This document shows positions 34,030 through 43,587 of a stretch of DNA of 64,000 nucleotides, in pieces (position 1 is the first letter of the stretch; every line of letters starts with the position of its first letter). Source of the stretch: Rufibacter sp. XAAS-G3-1. GTDB taxonomy: Bacteria > Bacteroidota > Bacteroidia > Cytophagales > Hymenobacteraceae. The position numbers were made by a program, and so were the translations under genes. Location: the NCBI RefSeq assembly GCF_013623775.1, contig NZ_JABFAM010000005.1:186001-250000 (forward strand). The letters run 5' to 3'. The notes below the pieces were generated by a model. That model was given only the letters and a program-made list of their open reading frames with translations. It was not told the DNA's origin and searched no databases.

Positions 34030-34887
34030 ATGCTAACCCTTGATGCTGTTTTAGAGAACCTTTCCTCCCGGTTAGAAACCCTTTACGAGAAACCAGAAGC
34101 CCGCACCATCGCCGAATGGACGCTGGAGCACGCGCTAAAGGCAAGCCGTTTTGAACTTCTGCAGCGCCGCAAGGAAGAAGTCTCGCCTGAACTACAAAAG
34201 CAGCTGCAAACCTATCTGGAACGGCTGCTACAGCATGAACCCCTACAGTATGTGTTGGGAGAAGCCTCTTTCTACGGTAGGGAATTCTACGTGAACCCGG
34301 CGGTGCTCATTCCCCGTCCCGAGACCGAGGAACTGGTGCAGCGGGTCATCAAAACCTACCAACATCAGCCGGAAGTGAAATTATTGGACATCGGCACTGG
34401 CAGCGGCTGTATTCCTATCACCTTGGCCGCCGAACTGCCCACATCGCAGGTGTGGGGCCTGGATACTTCTCCAGAAGCCCTCACGGTAGCGAAATCAAAT
34501 GCGGAGAAGTTGGCTCAGAACGTGACTTGGTTGCAGCAGGATATTTTGCAGGAGATTCCCGTTCTAGAAACCCATTCCTTAGACGTGGTCATCAGTAATC
34601 CACCGTACGTGCTGGAAGAGGAGAAAAGCCTGATGCGGCAGAATGTGCTGGAATTTGAACCGCATCTGGCGTTATTTGTACCCAATGAAGATCCGCTGCT
34701 TTTTTACCGGAGAATCGCGGAGGTGGCGCAGCAACTGCTTAAACCCGGCGGGAAGCTGTTCTATGAAATAAATGAACGCTTCGCCCAGGAGACAAAAGCT
34801 ATGTTGCAGCAGTTAGACTATCAGGACGTACAGGTTCACCAAGATTTACGCGGGAAGGACAGAGTAGCGGAGGCGGTTTGGCGGTAA
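34030..34887 (+). CDS. prmC: Release factor glutamine methyltransferase
   Basis: 285 residues from ATG 34030; the frame is open further upstream but overlaps the ribD promoter side. N-terminal helical domain, LIPRPETEELV, SAM motif LLDIGTGSGCIPI and the catalytic NPPY at residues 190-193, followed by YRRIAEVAQQLLKPGGKLF. The enzyme methylates the GGQ glutamine of release factors RF1 and RF2. Confidence 0.94.
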   Translation: MLTLDAVLENLSSRLETLYEKPEARTIAEWTLEHALKASRFELLQRRKEEVSPELQKQLQTYLERLLQHEPLQYVLGEASFYGREFYVNPAVLIPRPETEELVQRVIKTYQHQPEVKLLDIGTGSGCIPITLAAELPTSQVWGLDTSPEALTVAKSNAEKLAQNVTWLQQDILQEIPVLETHSLDVVISNPPYVLEEEKSLMRQNVLEFEPHLALFVPNEDPLLFYRRIAEVAQQLLKPGGKLFYEINERFAQETKAMLQQLDYQDVQVHQDLRGKDRVAEAVWR

Positions 34888-35026
34888 ATTGTTTTTTGAG
34901 GCGAGATGAATACAGCCGCTTTACCGGAAATTGTTATAAAAACCCCTACATTTGCGGCGGCAAAACCTGATACCCAAGTAGAACGGTTATTCGTAAAGAG
35001 CTCGTCTCTTTCAAAGTCCTATTTCC

Positions 35027-35620
35027 ATGACAAATGCTTTTCTTCCGTACACTGCCCATGAAACCGCCGTCATTGACGAAGGCTGCCGCATTGGAGAGGG
35101 AACCAAAATATGGCATTTTTCGCATATTATGTCTGATTGCGTGATAGGTAAGCGGTGCAATATCGGGCAGAATGTGGTGATTTCCCCCGGCGTCATTTTG
35201 GGGGAGAATGTCAAAATACAAAATAACGTGTCGGTGTACACCGGCGTGGTGTGCGAGGACGATGTCTTTCTGGGCCCTTCCATGGTGTTTACCAACGTGC
35301 TGAACCCCAGAAGCGCCATCAACCGCCGGGGGGAGTACCTGAAGACCTTGGTGCAAAAAGGCGCCAGCATCGGGGCCAACGCCACCGTGGTATGCGGACA
35401 TACCATAGGGGCTTTCGCCCTCATTGGAGCCGGCGCGGTGGTCACCAAAGATGTGCCTCCTTACGCGCTGGTGTACGGCAATCCCTCCAAACAACACGGC
35501 TGGGTAAGTGAGGCCGGTCACAAGCTCGCCTTTGACCAGCAGAATGAAGCCATTTGCCCGGAAACGGGCGAAAAATACTTTTTAGACAACAACGTAGTAA
35601 CTAAATCATCCCTCAAATAG
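35027..35620 (+). CDS. Left-handed beta-helix acetyltransferase (WbpD-like)
   Basis: 197 residues. Repeated hexapeptides form the left-handed beta-helix: AVIDEGCRIGEGTKIWHFSHI, split over two turns, then IGKRCNIGQNVVISPGVILG and IGANATVVCGHTIGAFALIGAG. The opening with EGTKIWHFSHI and the NPRSAINRRGEYL loop are typical of the WbpD/WlbB group, which N-acetylates UDP-3-amino-2-acetamido-glucuronate. It is the first gene of a sugar-nucleotide operon, with 7 nt to the dehydrogenase. The oxidase and aminotransferase (WbpB/WbpE) needed before it are not in the window. Confidence 0.82.
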   Translation: MTNAFLPYTAHETAVIDEGCRIGEGTKIWHFSHIMSDCVIGKRCNIGQNVVISPGVILGENVKIQNNVSVYTGVVCEDDVFLGPSMVFTNVLNPRSAINRRGEYLKTLVQKGASIGANATVVCGHTIGAFALIGAGAVVTKDVPPYALVYGNPSKQHGWVSEAGHKLAFDQQNEAICPETGEKYFLDNNVVTKSSLK

Positions 35621-35627
35621 ATTAACT

Positions 35628-36917
35628 GTGTACCAACAACTCCTCAACAAAGAAGCCAAACTGGCGGTCATCGGATTAGGATATGTAGGGCTTCCTATTG
35701 CCCTGGAGTTCGCCAAAAAGATAAGTGTGATTGGGTTTGACATCAACGCCCAACGGGTAGAGTTGATGAAAAACAACGTAGACCCAAGCGGCGAGTTGGA
35801 GTCTTCGGCGTTTGAAGGATGTGATATCACCTTCACCCATGACCTGGAAATACTAAGAGAGGCCCGGTTCTTTATTGTAGCCGTTCCAACGCCAATAGAT
35901 GCGTATGCTTTACCAGACCTAAAGCCTCTCCTTGGGGCCTCTACTTCCGTAGGGAAAGTCTTGAAGAAAGGGGATTATGTAGTATTTGAATCTACCGTAT
36001 ACCCAGGCTGTACCGAGGAAGATTGTATTCCAGTATTGGAGCGCGAGTCTGGCTTGAAGTTCCCCGCTGATTTCAAAGTGGGGTACTCCCCGGAGCGCAT
36101 CAACCCCGGTGATAAGGAGCATACGCTTACCAAAATCGTGAAAGTGGTGTCCGGTTGTGACGAAGAGTCGCTGGATGTCATCGCCAAAACATACGAACTG
36201 GTCATTGAGGCTGGGGTGCACCGTGCTTCTTCCATTAAAGTAGCCGAGGCCGCCAAAATCATTGAGAATACCCAGCGTGATGTGAACATCGCTTTAATGA
36301 ACGAGCTTTCCATCATCTTTGACCGCATGGGCATCAACACCTATGAAGTGTTGGAAGCCTCTGGCACCAAGTGGAACTTCCTGAAATTCTTCCCGGGTCT
36401 GGTGGGTGGTCACTGCATTGGCGTAGACCCGTATTATCTGACCTACAAAGCCAAAGCGCTGGGCTATGATTCCAAAATCATCTTGAGCGGCCGTACCATC
36501 AATGACGGCATGGGCGCGTACGTGGCCAGCAAAGCCATCAAGATGATGATTAAAGAAGGCAAAGCCATTTCCAAAGCCAAAGTGCTGGTGATGGGCGCAA
36601 CCTTCAAAGAGAACGTAGAAGATATCCGGAACTCCAAGGTAGCCGACGTGATCAACGAACTGAAAAGCTTCGGGGTGCAGGTTGATGTGGTGGATCCGTA
36701 CGCGTCTTCTCAGGAACTGGAGCACGAATATGGTTTTGCCCTGACGGAGAACCCGAGCAACGACTACGATGCCGTGGTGGTGGCCGTGAACCACAGAGAT
36801 TACGTAGGCCTGGAGGAAAGCTACTTTAAGAGCATCTCTTCAGATAGCCCTATTGTGATTGACCTGAAAGGGATTTATCGCGGGAAAATAAATACCTTGC
36901 CGTATTGGAGCTTATAA
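35628..36917 (+). CDS. UDP-N-acetylhexosamine 6-dehydrogenase (TviB/WbpO-like)
   Basis: 429 residues from a GTG. NAD-binding AVIGLGYVGLPIALEF at about residues 13-28; STVYPGCTEEDCIP and VGYSPERINPGDKEH are characteristic of TviB/WbpO; the catalytic Cys263 is in GGHCIGVDPYYL; KVLVMGATFKENVEDIRNS leads the C-terminal domain. It oxidises UDP-GlcNAc or UDP-GalNAc to the uronic acid. Together with the TviC/WbpP-like epimerase at 39257 this is the Vi-antigen-like pair for GalNAcA. The WbpA type has a different motif (FSPER) and is less likely. Confidence 0.88.
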   Translation: MYQQLLNKEAKLAVIGLGYVGLPIALEFAKKISVIGFDINAQRVELMKNNVDPSGELESSAFEGCDITFTHDLEILREARFFIVAVPTPIDAYALPDLKPLLGASTSVGKVLKKGDYVVFESTVYPGCTEEDCIPVLERESGLKFPADFKVGYSPERINPGDKEHTLTKIVKVVSGCDEESLDVIAKTYELVIEAGVHRASSIKVAEAAKIIENTQRDVNIALMNELSIIFDRMGINTYEVLEASGTKWNFLKFFPGLVGGHCIGVDPYYLTYKAKALGYDSKIILSGRTINDGMGAYVASKAIKMMIKEGKAISKAKVLVMGATFKENVEDIRNSKVADVINELKSFGVQVDVVDPYASSQELEHEYGFALTENPSNDYDAVVVAVNHRDYVGLEESYFKSISSDSPIVIDLKGIYRGKINTLPYWSL

Positions 36918-36926
36918 ACGATTACT

Positions 36927-37949
36927 ATGAGTAAGATTCTTGTTACCGGCGGAGCAGGCTACATTGGCTCCCACACGGTGGTGGAGTTGGCGCAGGCTGG
37001 CTATACCCCCATCATTGTTGATAATTTCAGCAATTCAGAAGAGCGCGTGCTGCAGGGCATTAACCAGATTCTGGGCAAAGAAGTGACCTGCCACCGGGTA
37101 GACTGCACAGATGCCGTCGCTTTACAGGAAGTCTTCTCAAAAGAAGGCGATATTGCTGGGGTCATTCATTTCGCGGCGTACAAAGCGGTGGGTGAGTCGG
37201 TGAAAGAGCCGCTCAAGTATTACCATAATAACATAACCGGACTTATCACGCTGTTGCAGGTGATGGAAGCGAGCAAGGTAACGCAATTGGTTTTCTCTTC
37301 TTCCTGCACTGTGTATGGAGTTCCGGAGAAACTGCCAGTAACCGAAGAAACCCCTACCCAGAAAGCGAACTCGCCGTACGGCAATACCAAGAAAATTGAC
37401 GAGGAAATTCTCCAAGACGTAGCCAACAGCGGAAGCTATGCCGTGAAGTCCATTGCTTTGCGTTACTTTAACCCTGTGGGCGCGCATGAATCAGCGTTGA
37501 TTGGGGAGTTGCCTTTGGGAGTGCCCAGCAACCTGGTGCCTTTCATCACGCAAACGGCTGCCGGTATCCGGGAGAGTTTAACCGTGTTCGGAACGGACTA
37601 CGATACGCCTGACGGAAGTAATATCCGGGATTACGTGCACGTGGTGGATTTAGCGAAAGCACACTTGGCGGCCATCAAACGGTTGGAGAAATCAGACGCG
37701 GTGCCGTACGAGGTGTTCAACATCGGCACCGGAAATGGAAGCTCCGTGCTGGAGGTCATCAAAGCCTTCGAGAACGCCACCGGGCAGAAGTTCAACTACA
37801 AAATCGGGCCACGCCGGGCAGGTGACGTTCCGGCTATCTACGCCGATGTAACCAAAGCCACGCAGGAACTTGGGTTTAAGACCTCCTTGTCGCTGGAAGA
37901 CAGTCTGGGAAGCTCCTGGGCTTGGCAGCAGCAACTCACGAAGAAATAA
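36927..37949 (+). CDS. galE: UDP-glucose 4-epimerase
   Basis: 340 residues, extended SDR. GGAGYIGSHT binds NAD; FSSSCTVYG and Tyr151/Lys155 in YGNTK form the active site; PDGSNIRDYVHVVDLAKAH is the GalE-type signature. It interconverts UDP-glucose and UDP-galactose. The gap to the preceding stop is 9 nt and to rfbB 19 nt, so it is within the operon. Confidence 0.93.
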   Translation: MSKILVTGGAGYIGSHTVVELAQAGYTPIIVDNFSNSEERVLQGINQILGKEVTCHRVDCTDAVALQEVFSKEGDIAGVIHFAAYKAVGESVKEPLKYYHNNITGLITLLQVMEASKVTQLVFSSSCTVYGVPEKLPVTEETPTQKANSPYGNTKKIDEEILQDVANSGSYAVKSIALRYFNPVGAHESALIGELPLGVPSNLVPFITQTAAGIRESLTVFGTDYDTPDGSNIRDYVHVVDLAKAHLAAIKRLEKSDAVPYEVFNIGTGNGSSVLEVIKAFENATGQKFNYKIGPRRAGDVPAIYADVTKATQELGFKTSLSLEDSLGSSWAWQQQLTKK

Positions 37950-37968
37950 GAATTCAATACGTAATAGA

Positions 37969-39015
37969 ATGAAAATATTAATTACCGGAGGAGCCGGGTT
38001 CATCGGTTCGCACGTAGTTCGGTTGTTCGTCACCAAATACCCGAACTATCAAATCTTCAATCTGGATAAACTGACGTACGCGGGAAATCTTCAGAACCTG
38101 ACAGATATTGAAGACGCTCCCAACTACACCTTTATCAAAGGCGATATCACCGATCAGGAATACATCAACCACCTGTTCCAGGAATATCAGTTTGATGCCG
38201 TGATGCACTTGGCCGCTGAGTCGCACGTAGACCGTTCCATCACCGACCCGATGGCGTTTGTGCGCACCAACGTGAACGGAACCTGCAACCTGCTGCATGC
38301 CGCCAAAGAACTCTGGAAGTCGGATTTCACCGGAAAAATCTTCTACCACATCTCCACCGATGAGGTATATGGTTCACTGGGCGAGGAAGGCATGTTCACC
38401 GAGGAAACTGCCTATGACCCGCGGTCGCCTTACTCCGCTTCCAAAGCCAGCTCAGACCACTTCGTGCGGGCGTACTACCACACGTATGGCTTGCCGGTGA
38501 AAGTGTCTAACTGCTCTAACAACTACGGCCCCAACCACTTCCCCGAGAAACTGATTCCGTTGGCGCTAAACAACATCAAGAACAACAGACCGGTGCCGGT
38601 TTACGGTAAAGGCGAAAATATCAGAGACTGGTTGTACGTGATTGACCACGCCCGCGCCATTGATGATGTGTTCCACAAAGGCAAAGAAGGTGATACCTAT
38701 AACATTGGCGGCGTGAACGAGTGGCGCAACATCGACCTCATTCACCTGCTCTGCGACATCATGGATCAGAAACTGAACCGTGAACCCGGCACTTCCCGCC
38801 AACTCATCACCTTCGTTACTGACCGAGCCGGCCACGACCTACGCTACGCCATTGACTCTTCCAAAATCATGAACGAGCTGGGCTGGGCACCATCCGTAAC
38901 GTTTGAGGAAGGCTTGGAGAAAACGGTAGAGTGGTACTTGCAGAACGAAGAGTGGCTGAACAACGTGACCTCCGGCAGCTACCAGGAATATTACAACGAG
39001 CAGTATGCCCGCTAA
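37969..39015 (+). CDS. rfbB: dTDP-glucose 4,6-dehydratase
   Basis: 348 residues from ATG 37969 (the frame runs back into galE but has no sensible start). [14 protein letters not shown], then HLAAESHVDRSI, STDEVYGSLG, Tyr155/Lys159 in YSASKAS and NNYGPNHFPEKLIP: all standard RmlB motifs. It makes dTDP-4-keto-6-deoxyglucose, the precursor for rhamnose and other deoxysugars. RfbA is two genes downstream; RfbC and RfbD are absent from the window. Confidence 0.95.
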   Translation: MKILITGGAGFIGSHVVRLFVTKYPNYQIFNLDKLTYAGNLQNLTDIEDAPNYTFIKGDITDQEYINHLFQEYQFDAVMHLAAESHVDRSITDPMAFVRTNVNGTCNLLHAAKELWKSDFTGKIFYHISTDEVYGSLGEEGMFTEETAYDPRSPYSASKASSDHFVRAYYHTYGLPVKVSNCSNNYGPNHFPEKLIPLALNNIKNNRPVPVYGKGENIRDWLYVIDHARAIDDVFHKGKEGDTYNIGGVNEWRNIDLIHLLCDIMDQKLNREPGTSRQLITFVTDRAGHDLRYAIDSSKIMNELGWAPSVTFEEGLEKTVEWYLQNEEWLNNVTSGSYQEYYNEQYAR

Positions 39016-39026
39016 AATAAAATGAA

Positions 39027-39070
39027 AGGCGTTTCGGGGCTGTTTCCATGAAAACAGCCCTGAAACGCCT
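39027..39070. repeat. Intergenic palindrome, copy 16
   Basis: AGGCGTTTCGGGGCTGTTTC and GAAAACAGCCCTGAAACGCC, 11 nt after rfbB. The sole mismatch is G-U on the sense strand. Confidence 0.88.
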
Positions 39071-39174
39071 TTCCTGTTTTGCCACTTGTCGTTTAGAAGG
39101 AAGTCATCTTCCGCAAGTGGTTTAAGTTAAAGTATAAAAGAGTACGTAGGAGTAGGCATTGATAAATGAGAACA

Positions 39175-39214
39175 GCGTTTCAGAGCCGTTTTACTCAAAA
39201 CAGCCCTGAAACGC
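39175..39214. repeat. Intergenic palindrome, copy 17
   Basis: GCGTTTCAGAGCCGTTTTAC and CAAAACAGCCCTGAAACGC. Copies 16 and 17 lie in the only long gap of the sugar cluster. Confidence 0.85.
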
Positions 39215-39256
39215 CTCGATTCCTAATTCTTAATTCCAAATTCTTAATTATCAGCA

Positions 39257-40264
39257 GTGTACGAACATCCTTTTCATAGCGGCTCTCTGGAGCAAACGTC
39301 GTTTCTAATCACCGGCGGGGCCGGATTCATCGGCTCTAACTTGGTAGAATATCTGCTGAAGTACAACGCCAAGAAAGTACGCGTACTGGACGATTATTCC
39401 AACGGCTTCCACAAAAACCTGAGAGCTTTCCAGGATAACGAAAGACTGGAAGTACAAGAAGGCGACATCAGAGACCTAGAGGCTTGTATGAAAGCCTGCG
39501 AGGGCATGGACGTGGTATTGCACCAGGCGGCTTTAGGTTCTGTGCCTAGAAGCGTTAAAGACCCGGTGACATCCAACGCAGTCAACGTGGGGGGCTTCGT
39601 GAGCATGCTCATGGCCGCCAAGGAGCAGAATGTGAAACGTTTCGTCTACGCGGCTTCTTCCTCTACCTACGGCGACAGCAAGTCGCTGCCTAAAGTGGAA
39701 GACCAGATTGGCAAGCCGCTGTCTCCTTACGCGGTAACCAAATACGCTAATGAGCTCTATGCCGATGTTTTCGGGAAAACGTACGGCATGGAAATCATCG
39801 GGCTGCGGTACTTCAATATCTTCGGGCCGCGCCAAGACCCTAATGGGGCTTATGCGGCGGTGATTCCGTTGTTCATTGATGCCGTGCTGAATAACCGCGG
39901 ACCTAAAATGAACGGCGACGGCGAACAAACCCGTGACTTTACCTTCGTGGAAAACTGCGTGGAAGCGAACATTCGGGCGGCGTTAGTGGAGAACCCAGAG
40001 GCCATCAACCAGGTGTACAACATCGCCGTGGGCGATAGAACTTCTTTGAACGACTTGTTCAATATTTTGAAAGCGGAAGCCGGGGTTGACGTGCAGCCCG
40101 AATACGGGCCGGAACGCGCCGGAGACATCCGGGACAGCTTAGCCGATATTTCCAAGGCGCAGCGTTTATTGGGCTATAACCCGCAAATCAGAATCCAGGA
40201 AGGGCTGCAGAGAACCTTGGCCTGGTTCCGTGATAACCAAGATTTCATCTACAACCAGAAATAA
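39257..40264 (+). CDS. UDP-N-acetylhexosamine C4-epimerase (TviC/WbpP-like)
   Basis: 335 residues from a GTG. Extended SDR with [30 protein letters not shown] (a TviC/WbpP hallmark), AASSSTYGD and Tyr158/Lys162 in [26 protein letters not shown] matches the same group. It epimerises UDP-GlcNAc(A) to the galacto form. The 241-nt gap from rfbB with two palindromes suggests a new transcript; rfbA follows after 4 nt. Confidence 0.88.
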   Translation: MYEHPFHSGSLEQTSFLITGGAGFIGSNLVEYLLKYNAKKVRVLDDYSNGFHKNLRAFQDNERLEVQEGDIRDLEACMKACEGMDVVLHQAALGSVPRSVKDPVTSNAVNVGGFVSMLMAAKEQNVKRFVYAASSSTYGDSKSLPKVEDQIGKPLSPYAVTKYANELYADVFGKTYGMEIIGLRYFNIFGPRQDPNGAYAAVIPLFIDAVLNNRGPKMNGDGEQTRDFTFVENCVEANIRAALVENPEAINQVYNIAVGDRTSLNDLFNILKAEAGVDVQPEYGPERAGDIRDSLADISKAQRLLGYNPQIRIQEGLQRTLAWFRDNQDFIYNQK

Positions 40265-40268
40265 GAGC

Positions 40269-41144
40269 ATGAAAGGAATCGTCTTAGCCGGAGGCTCAGG
40301 AACAAGGTTACACCCGCTCACCTTGGCTGTTAGCAAGCAGTTGATGCCGGTGTACGACAAACCCATGATTTACTACCCGCTGTCCACCTTGATGCTGGCC
40401 GGGATAAAAGACATCTTAATCATTTCCACCCCGCACGACCTGCCCATGTTTGAGCGTCTGCTGGGCGATGGTAGCCAAATTGGCTGTAACTTCAGCTACC
40501 AAGTGCAGGAAGTCCCCAACGGACTGGCTCAAGCATTTGTGCTGGGCGCCGATTTCATCGGGAACGACAAAGCGGCCTTGATTCTGGGAGACAACATCTT
40601 CTACGGTTCGGGCATGAGCAAGCTGCTGCAAGCCAATAATGACCCCGAGGGTGGCGTGGTGTATGCCTACCACGTGCAAGACCCGGAGCGTTACGGCGTG
40701 GTGGAGTTTGATGAAAGCATGAAAGCCATCTCCATTGAAGAGAAGCCCAAGCAGCCGAAGTCCAGCTACGCGGTACCAGGCCTTTATTTCTACGACAATG
40801 ACGTGGTAGACATCGCCAAGAACCTAGAGCCCAGCCCCCGCGGTGAGTACGAGATTACCGATGTAAACAAAGAATACCTCCGTCAAGGCAAATTGAAAGT
40901 GGGCATCCTAGACCGTGGAACCGCTTGGTTAGATACGGGTACTATCCAGTCATTAATGCAAGCCGCTACGTTTGTACAGGTGATTGAAGAGCGCCAGGGA
41001 CTGAAAATCGGTTCCATTGAGGAAGTAGCCTACCGGATGGGCTTCATCAATGCCGAGCAACTACAGCGCGTAGCCGAGCCATTGCGCAAAAGCGGTTATG
41101 GGGATTACCTGCTGAGCGTCTTGAGAGAGCAGAACAGCTTGTAA
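40269..41144 (+). CDS. rfbA: Glucose-1-phosphate thymidylyltransferase
   Basis: 291 residues from ATG 40269. [11 protein letters not shown] at residues 8-18, [20 protein letters not shown] and [21 protein letters not shown] and [10 protein letters not shown] are the RmlA signatures. It makes dTDP-glucose, the RfbB substrate. It is followed by a clear terminator and ends the cluster. Confidence 0.95.
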   Translation: MKGIVLAGGSGTRLHPLTLAVSKQLMPVYDKPMIYYPLSTLMLAGIKDILIISTPHDLPMFERLLGDGSQIGCNFSYQVQEVPNGLAQAFVLGADFIGNDKAALILGDNIFYGSGMSKLLQANNDPEGGVVYAYHVQDPERYGVVEFDESMKAISIEEKPKQPKSSYAVPGLYFYDNDVVDIAKNLEPSPRGEYEITDVNKEYLRQGKLKVGILDRGTAWLDTGTIQSLMQAATFVQVIEERQGLKIGSIEEVAYRMGFINAEQLQRVAEPLRKSGYGDYLLSVLREQNSL

Positions 41145-41161
41145 CATTACTAAACCTAAAC

Positions 41162-41201
41162 GGAAAGCCCTGTGAGATTTAATCTTACAGGGCTTTCCGT
41201 T
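41162..41201 (+). terminator. Rho-independent terminator of rfbA
   Basis: GGAAAGCCCTGTGAGATT pairs with AATCTTACAGGGCTTTCC, followed by GTTTT. It runs straight into palindrome copy 18. Confidence 0.85.
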
Positions 41202-41234
41202 TTAAGGCTGTTTCCTTGTAAACGGCTTAAAAAC
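41198..41234. repeat. Intergenic palindrome, copy 18
   Basis: CGTTTTAAGGCTGTTTCC and TAAACGGCTTAAAAAC, between the convergent stops of rfbA and the chromate transporter. Confidence 0.75.
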
Positions 41235-41238
41235 ACCC

Positions 41239-42414
41239 TTACCCCGGAAACACCAGGCCCACCACCAACCCCGCCAAAATCAATGCAGGGGCAGGAATTT
41301 TCGTCCATTGCAAAAGCGCAAACGTGGCCACCACCAACCCGAAATTGTATGGCGTGTTCTCAATGGGATGGTACAGCATGATGGCCGCCGCGCATACCAT
41401 ACCGCAGCCTACAGCATTGACGCCTTCCAGTGAGGCTTGAATGACGCGGTACTTCCGGAGTTCTTCCCAGAACCGAATCACGAAGAAGATGAGGAAAGTG
41501 CCCGGCAGGAAAATGGCAATCGTGGTCACCACACCGCCCAGAATCTGCGCTCCCCAACCGTACGGCCGCATAGACAGGGTACCGATGTAGGAACAGAACG
41601 AGAAAACCGGGCCGGGCAACGCCTGCACCAACGCAAACCCCGACAGGAACTCCTTGGAATTAAGATAGCCCTTGAACTCCACAAACTCGGTGTACATGAC
41701 GGGAATCAAGACCTGGCCCCCGCCGAAGATAAGGCTGCCGTTCCGGTAGAAGTTCTCAAAGAGCAGCACGGCCCGCAATTGCGTAAATCGGCCGAGTAAG
41801 GCCGCTGCAATCAAAACACCCAGGAACAGCAGGAAATTGGCCCATTCCACCTTCATCGGTTTCTTCTCCAGTACGGGTTGGTTCTGGAACCGCAGGGCCG
41901 TCAAACTTCCGCCTATCAGCAACAGCAGCGGCAATACCCACGGCGACCGGAAAAAGAACGCCAGAATAGCCGAGATGACCATAATCACGATGCCGCCTTT
42001 GGTAAGCACCACCTTGGAACTGATGCGCCAGGCGGCAAAGGCCACAAAACCCACCGCCATGGGCTGGATAAAACGCGTGAAGCCCAACGGAGCGCCTCGG
42101 TCTTGCAGAAAGGAGATGATGAGGCCTGCGGCAATCATGATGACCGCGGCAGGCGCTATCCAGACCAGGAGCGTGAGGTAGGCCAGGTTAGGCCCGCCTA
42201 CTTTAAACCCGATGGCGGTAATGGTCTGAGTGGAGGAGGGGCCGGGCAGAATCTGGCAAAGCGCGTTCAGTTCCAGCAATTCTTTCTCCGTGATGTAGCC
42301 TCGTTTTTCCACCATCAGGCGCAGCATCATGGCAATATGCGCCTGAGGGCCGCCAAACGCCGTGAGCGAGAGCGAAGCCACATCCTTCAGGAAGAGATAG
42401 TTACGAGGGCGCAA
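41239..42414 (-). CDS. chrA: Chromate transporter (ChrA family, two-domain)
   Basis: 391 residues, the long fused CHR form. The N-terminal half has SLTAFGGPQAHIAMM and LPGPSSTQT; the second half repeats it with FGGGQVLIPVMY and PGPVFSFCSYIG. About ten membrane segments. Long ChrA proteins export chromate in exchange for or with protons; whether this copy acts on chromate or another anion is not shown. The start read here is TTG 42414. Confidence 0.88.
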   Translation of the reverse strand: MRPRNYLFLKDVASLSLTAFGGPQAHIAMMLRLMVEKRGYITEKELLELNALCQILPGPSSTQTITAIGFKVGGPNLAYLTLLVWIAPAAVIMIAAGLIISFLQDRGAPLGFTRFIQPMAVGFVAFAAWRISSKVVLTKGGIVIMVISAILAFFFRSPWVLPLLLLIGGSLTALRFQNQPVLEKKPMKVEWANFLLFLGVLIAAALLGRFTQLRAVLLFENFYRNGSLIFGGGQVLIPVMYTEFVEFKGYLNSKEFLSGFALVQALPGPVFSFCSYIGTLSMRPYGWGAQILGGVVTTIAIFLPGTFLIFFVIRFWEELRKYRVIQASLEGVNAVGCGMVCAAAIMLYHPIENTPYNFGLVVATFALLQWTKIPAPALILAGLVVGLVFPG

Positions 42415-42433
42415 TAGGCTAGTGGGTTGAGAA

Positions 42434-42472
42434 GCGTTTTAAGCCAGTTTTCTAAAAATAGGCATAAAAACG
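42434..42472. repeat. Intergenic palindrome, copy 19
   Basis: GCGTTTTAAGCCAGTTTTC and AAAATAGGCATAAAAACG. Confidence 0.7.
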
Positions 42473-42497
42473 AAAGGAGCCCCAAAGGCCCCTTTCT
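42470..42497 (-). terminator. Terminator downstream of the Fe(II)/2OG enzyme
   Basis: On the minus strand GAAAGGGGCC and GGCTCCTTTC form a stem followed by GTTTTTA. Confidence 0.7.
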
Positions 42498-42514
42498 ATG
42501 TTTCTGAAAACAGA

Positions 42515-43486
42515 TTATTTTTTTAATCCTAACTCTACCAAACGCTCGTTCAGGAACTCGCCGGCGGTGATGTCGGGGAATTGTTTCGGGTTCTGTTCGT
42601 CAATGCAGCCTTCCAGGCAGGTCAAGTCCATCTCAGAGCGCGGGTGCATGAAGAACGGGATAGAGAAGCGGGACGTGTGCATCAGCTCGCGCGGCGGGTT
42701 CACCACGCGGTGGATGGTAGACTTCAACTTGTTGTTGGTGTGGCGTGAGAGCATATCGCCTACGTTCACGATCACCTGCTCGGGCAGGGCCGTAATCGGA
42801 ATCCACTTGCCGTCGCGGCGAAGTACTTGCAGACCATCGGCGGAGGCACCCATCAACAAGGTGATGAGGTTGATGTCGCCGTGCTCGGCGGCGCGAACGG
42901 CATCGGCGGGAACCGCGTCTGGGTTCTCGATGGGGAAATAGTGGATGGCGCGCAGGATGCTGTTGCCGTTGTGTACTTTGGCATCAAAGTAATCTTCAGA
43001 CAAGCCTAAGTACAGCGCCAGGGCGCGGAGCACTTGCTTGCCGGCGGCTTCCAGGCGGCTGTACGCCTCCAGGGCTACTTCCTGGAACTCCGCTACTTCG
43101 GCGGGCCACACGTTGTCTGGGTATTCTTCTTTGATGGGGTCGTTGTCGGTTACTTCCTGGCCCACGTGGTAGAACTCCTTCAGGTCGCCGGTGTTGCGGC
43201 CTTTGGCGTGCTCTTTTCCTTTGCCCACGTACCCGCGTTGTCCGGCCAGACCGGGTATCTCATATTTCTGTTTTACGTCATCGGGCAGAGCGAAAAACTT
43301 CTTGATGGCCGCGTATAGTCTATCGGTCAGTTCATCGCTCAGGCCGTGGTTTTTCAACGCGGCAAAGCCGATGTTCTGGTGCGCATCGCCCATGCCCTGC
43401 ACAAAAGCCGCCTTGCGAACCGGGTCGCCGGAGGTGAAATCAGCTAAGTCTAACGAAGGGATTTCCTCTAATAATTTATCGTTCAT
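42515..43486 (-). CDS. Fe(II)/2-oxoglutarate oxygenase, isopenicillin-N-synthase-like
   Basis: 323 residues. The N-terminal DIOX_N region has IPSLDLADF and GFAALKNHGLS; the core has His202-x-Asp204 in EHGDINL and His259 in STIHRVV for iron, and SRFSIPFF (Arg near 275) for 2-oxoglutarate. It resembles plant-type 2OG dioxygenases and IPNS family members found widely in Bacteroidota. The substrate is unknown. It is monocistronic with its own terminator. Confidence 0.9.
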   Translation of the reverse strand: MNDKLLEEIPSLDLADFTSGDPVRKAAFVQGMGDAHQNIGFAALKNHGLSDELTDRLYAAIKKFFALPDDVKQKYEIPGLAGQRGYVGKGKEHAKGRNTGDLKEFYHVGQEVTDNDPIKEEYPDNVWPAEVAEFQEVALEAYSRLEAAGKQVLRALALYLGLSEDYFDAKVHNGNSILRAIHYFPIENPDAVPADAVRAAEHGDINLITLLMGASADGLQVLRRDGKWIPITALPEQVIVNVGDMLSRHTNNKLKSTIHRVVNPPRELMHTSRFSIPFFMHPRSEMDLTCLEGCIDEQNPKQFPDITAGEFLNERLVELGLKK

Positions 43487-43546
43487 AAACCTGTCTTGAC
43501 GTGTTTTTGAATGCCATTTAAAATATGCTGCAAGGTACGAAATTTC

Positions 43547-43554
43547 TATCTTTG
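43547..43554 (+). promoter_or_regulatory. -7 promoter box TATCTTTG for the lipoprotein at 43588
   Basis: Perfect TAnnTTTG match 33 nt before the ATG. Confidence 0.55.
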
Positions 43555-43587
43555 AAACATTCTGCGTATTTATACGAAAACCCTACT

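Noticed and set aside
37870-37968. Upstream extension of rfbB
   Set aside because: It overlaps the galE end; ATG 37969 begins directly with the NAD-binding motif.
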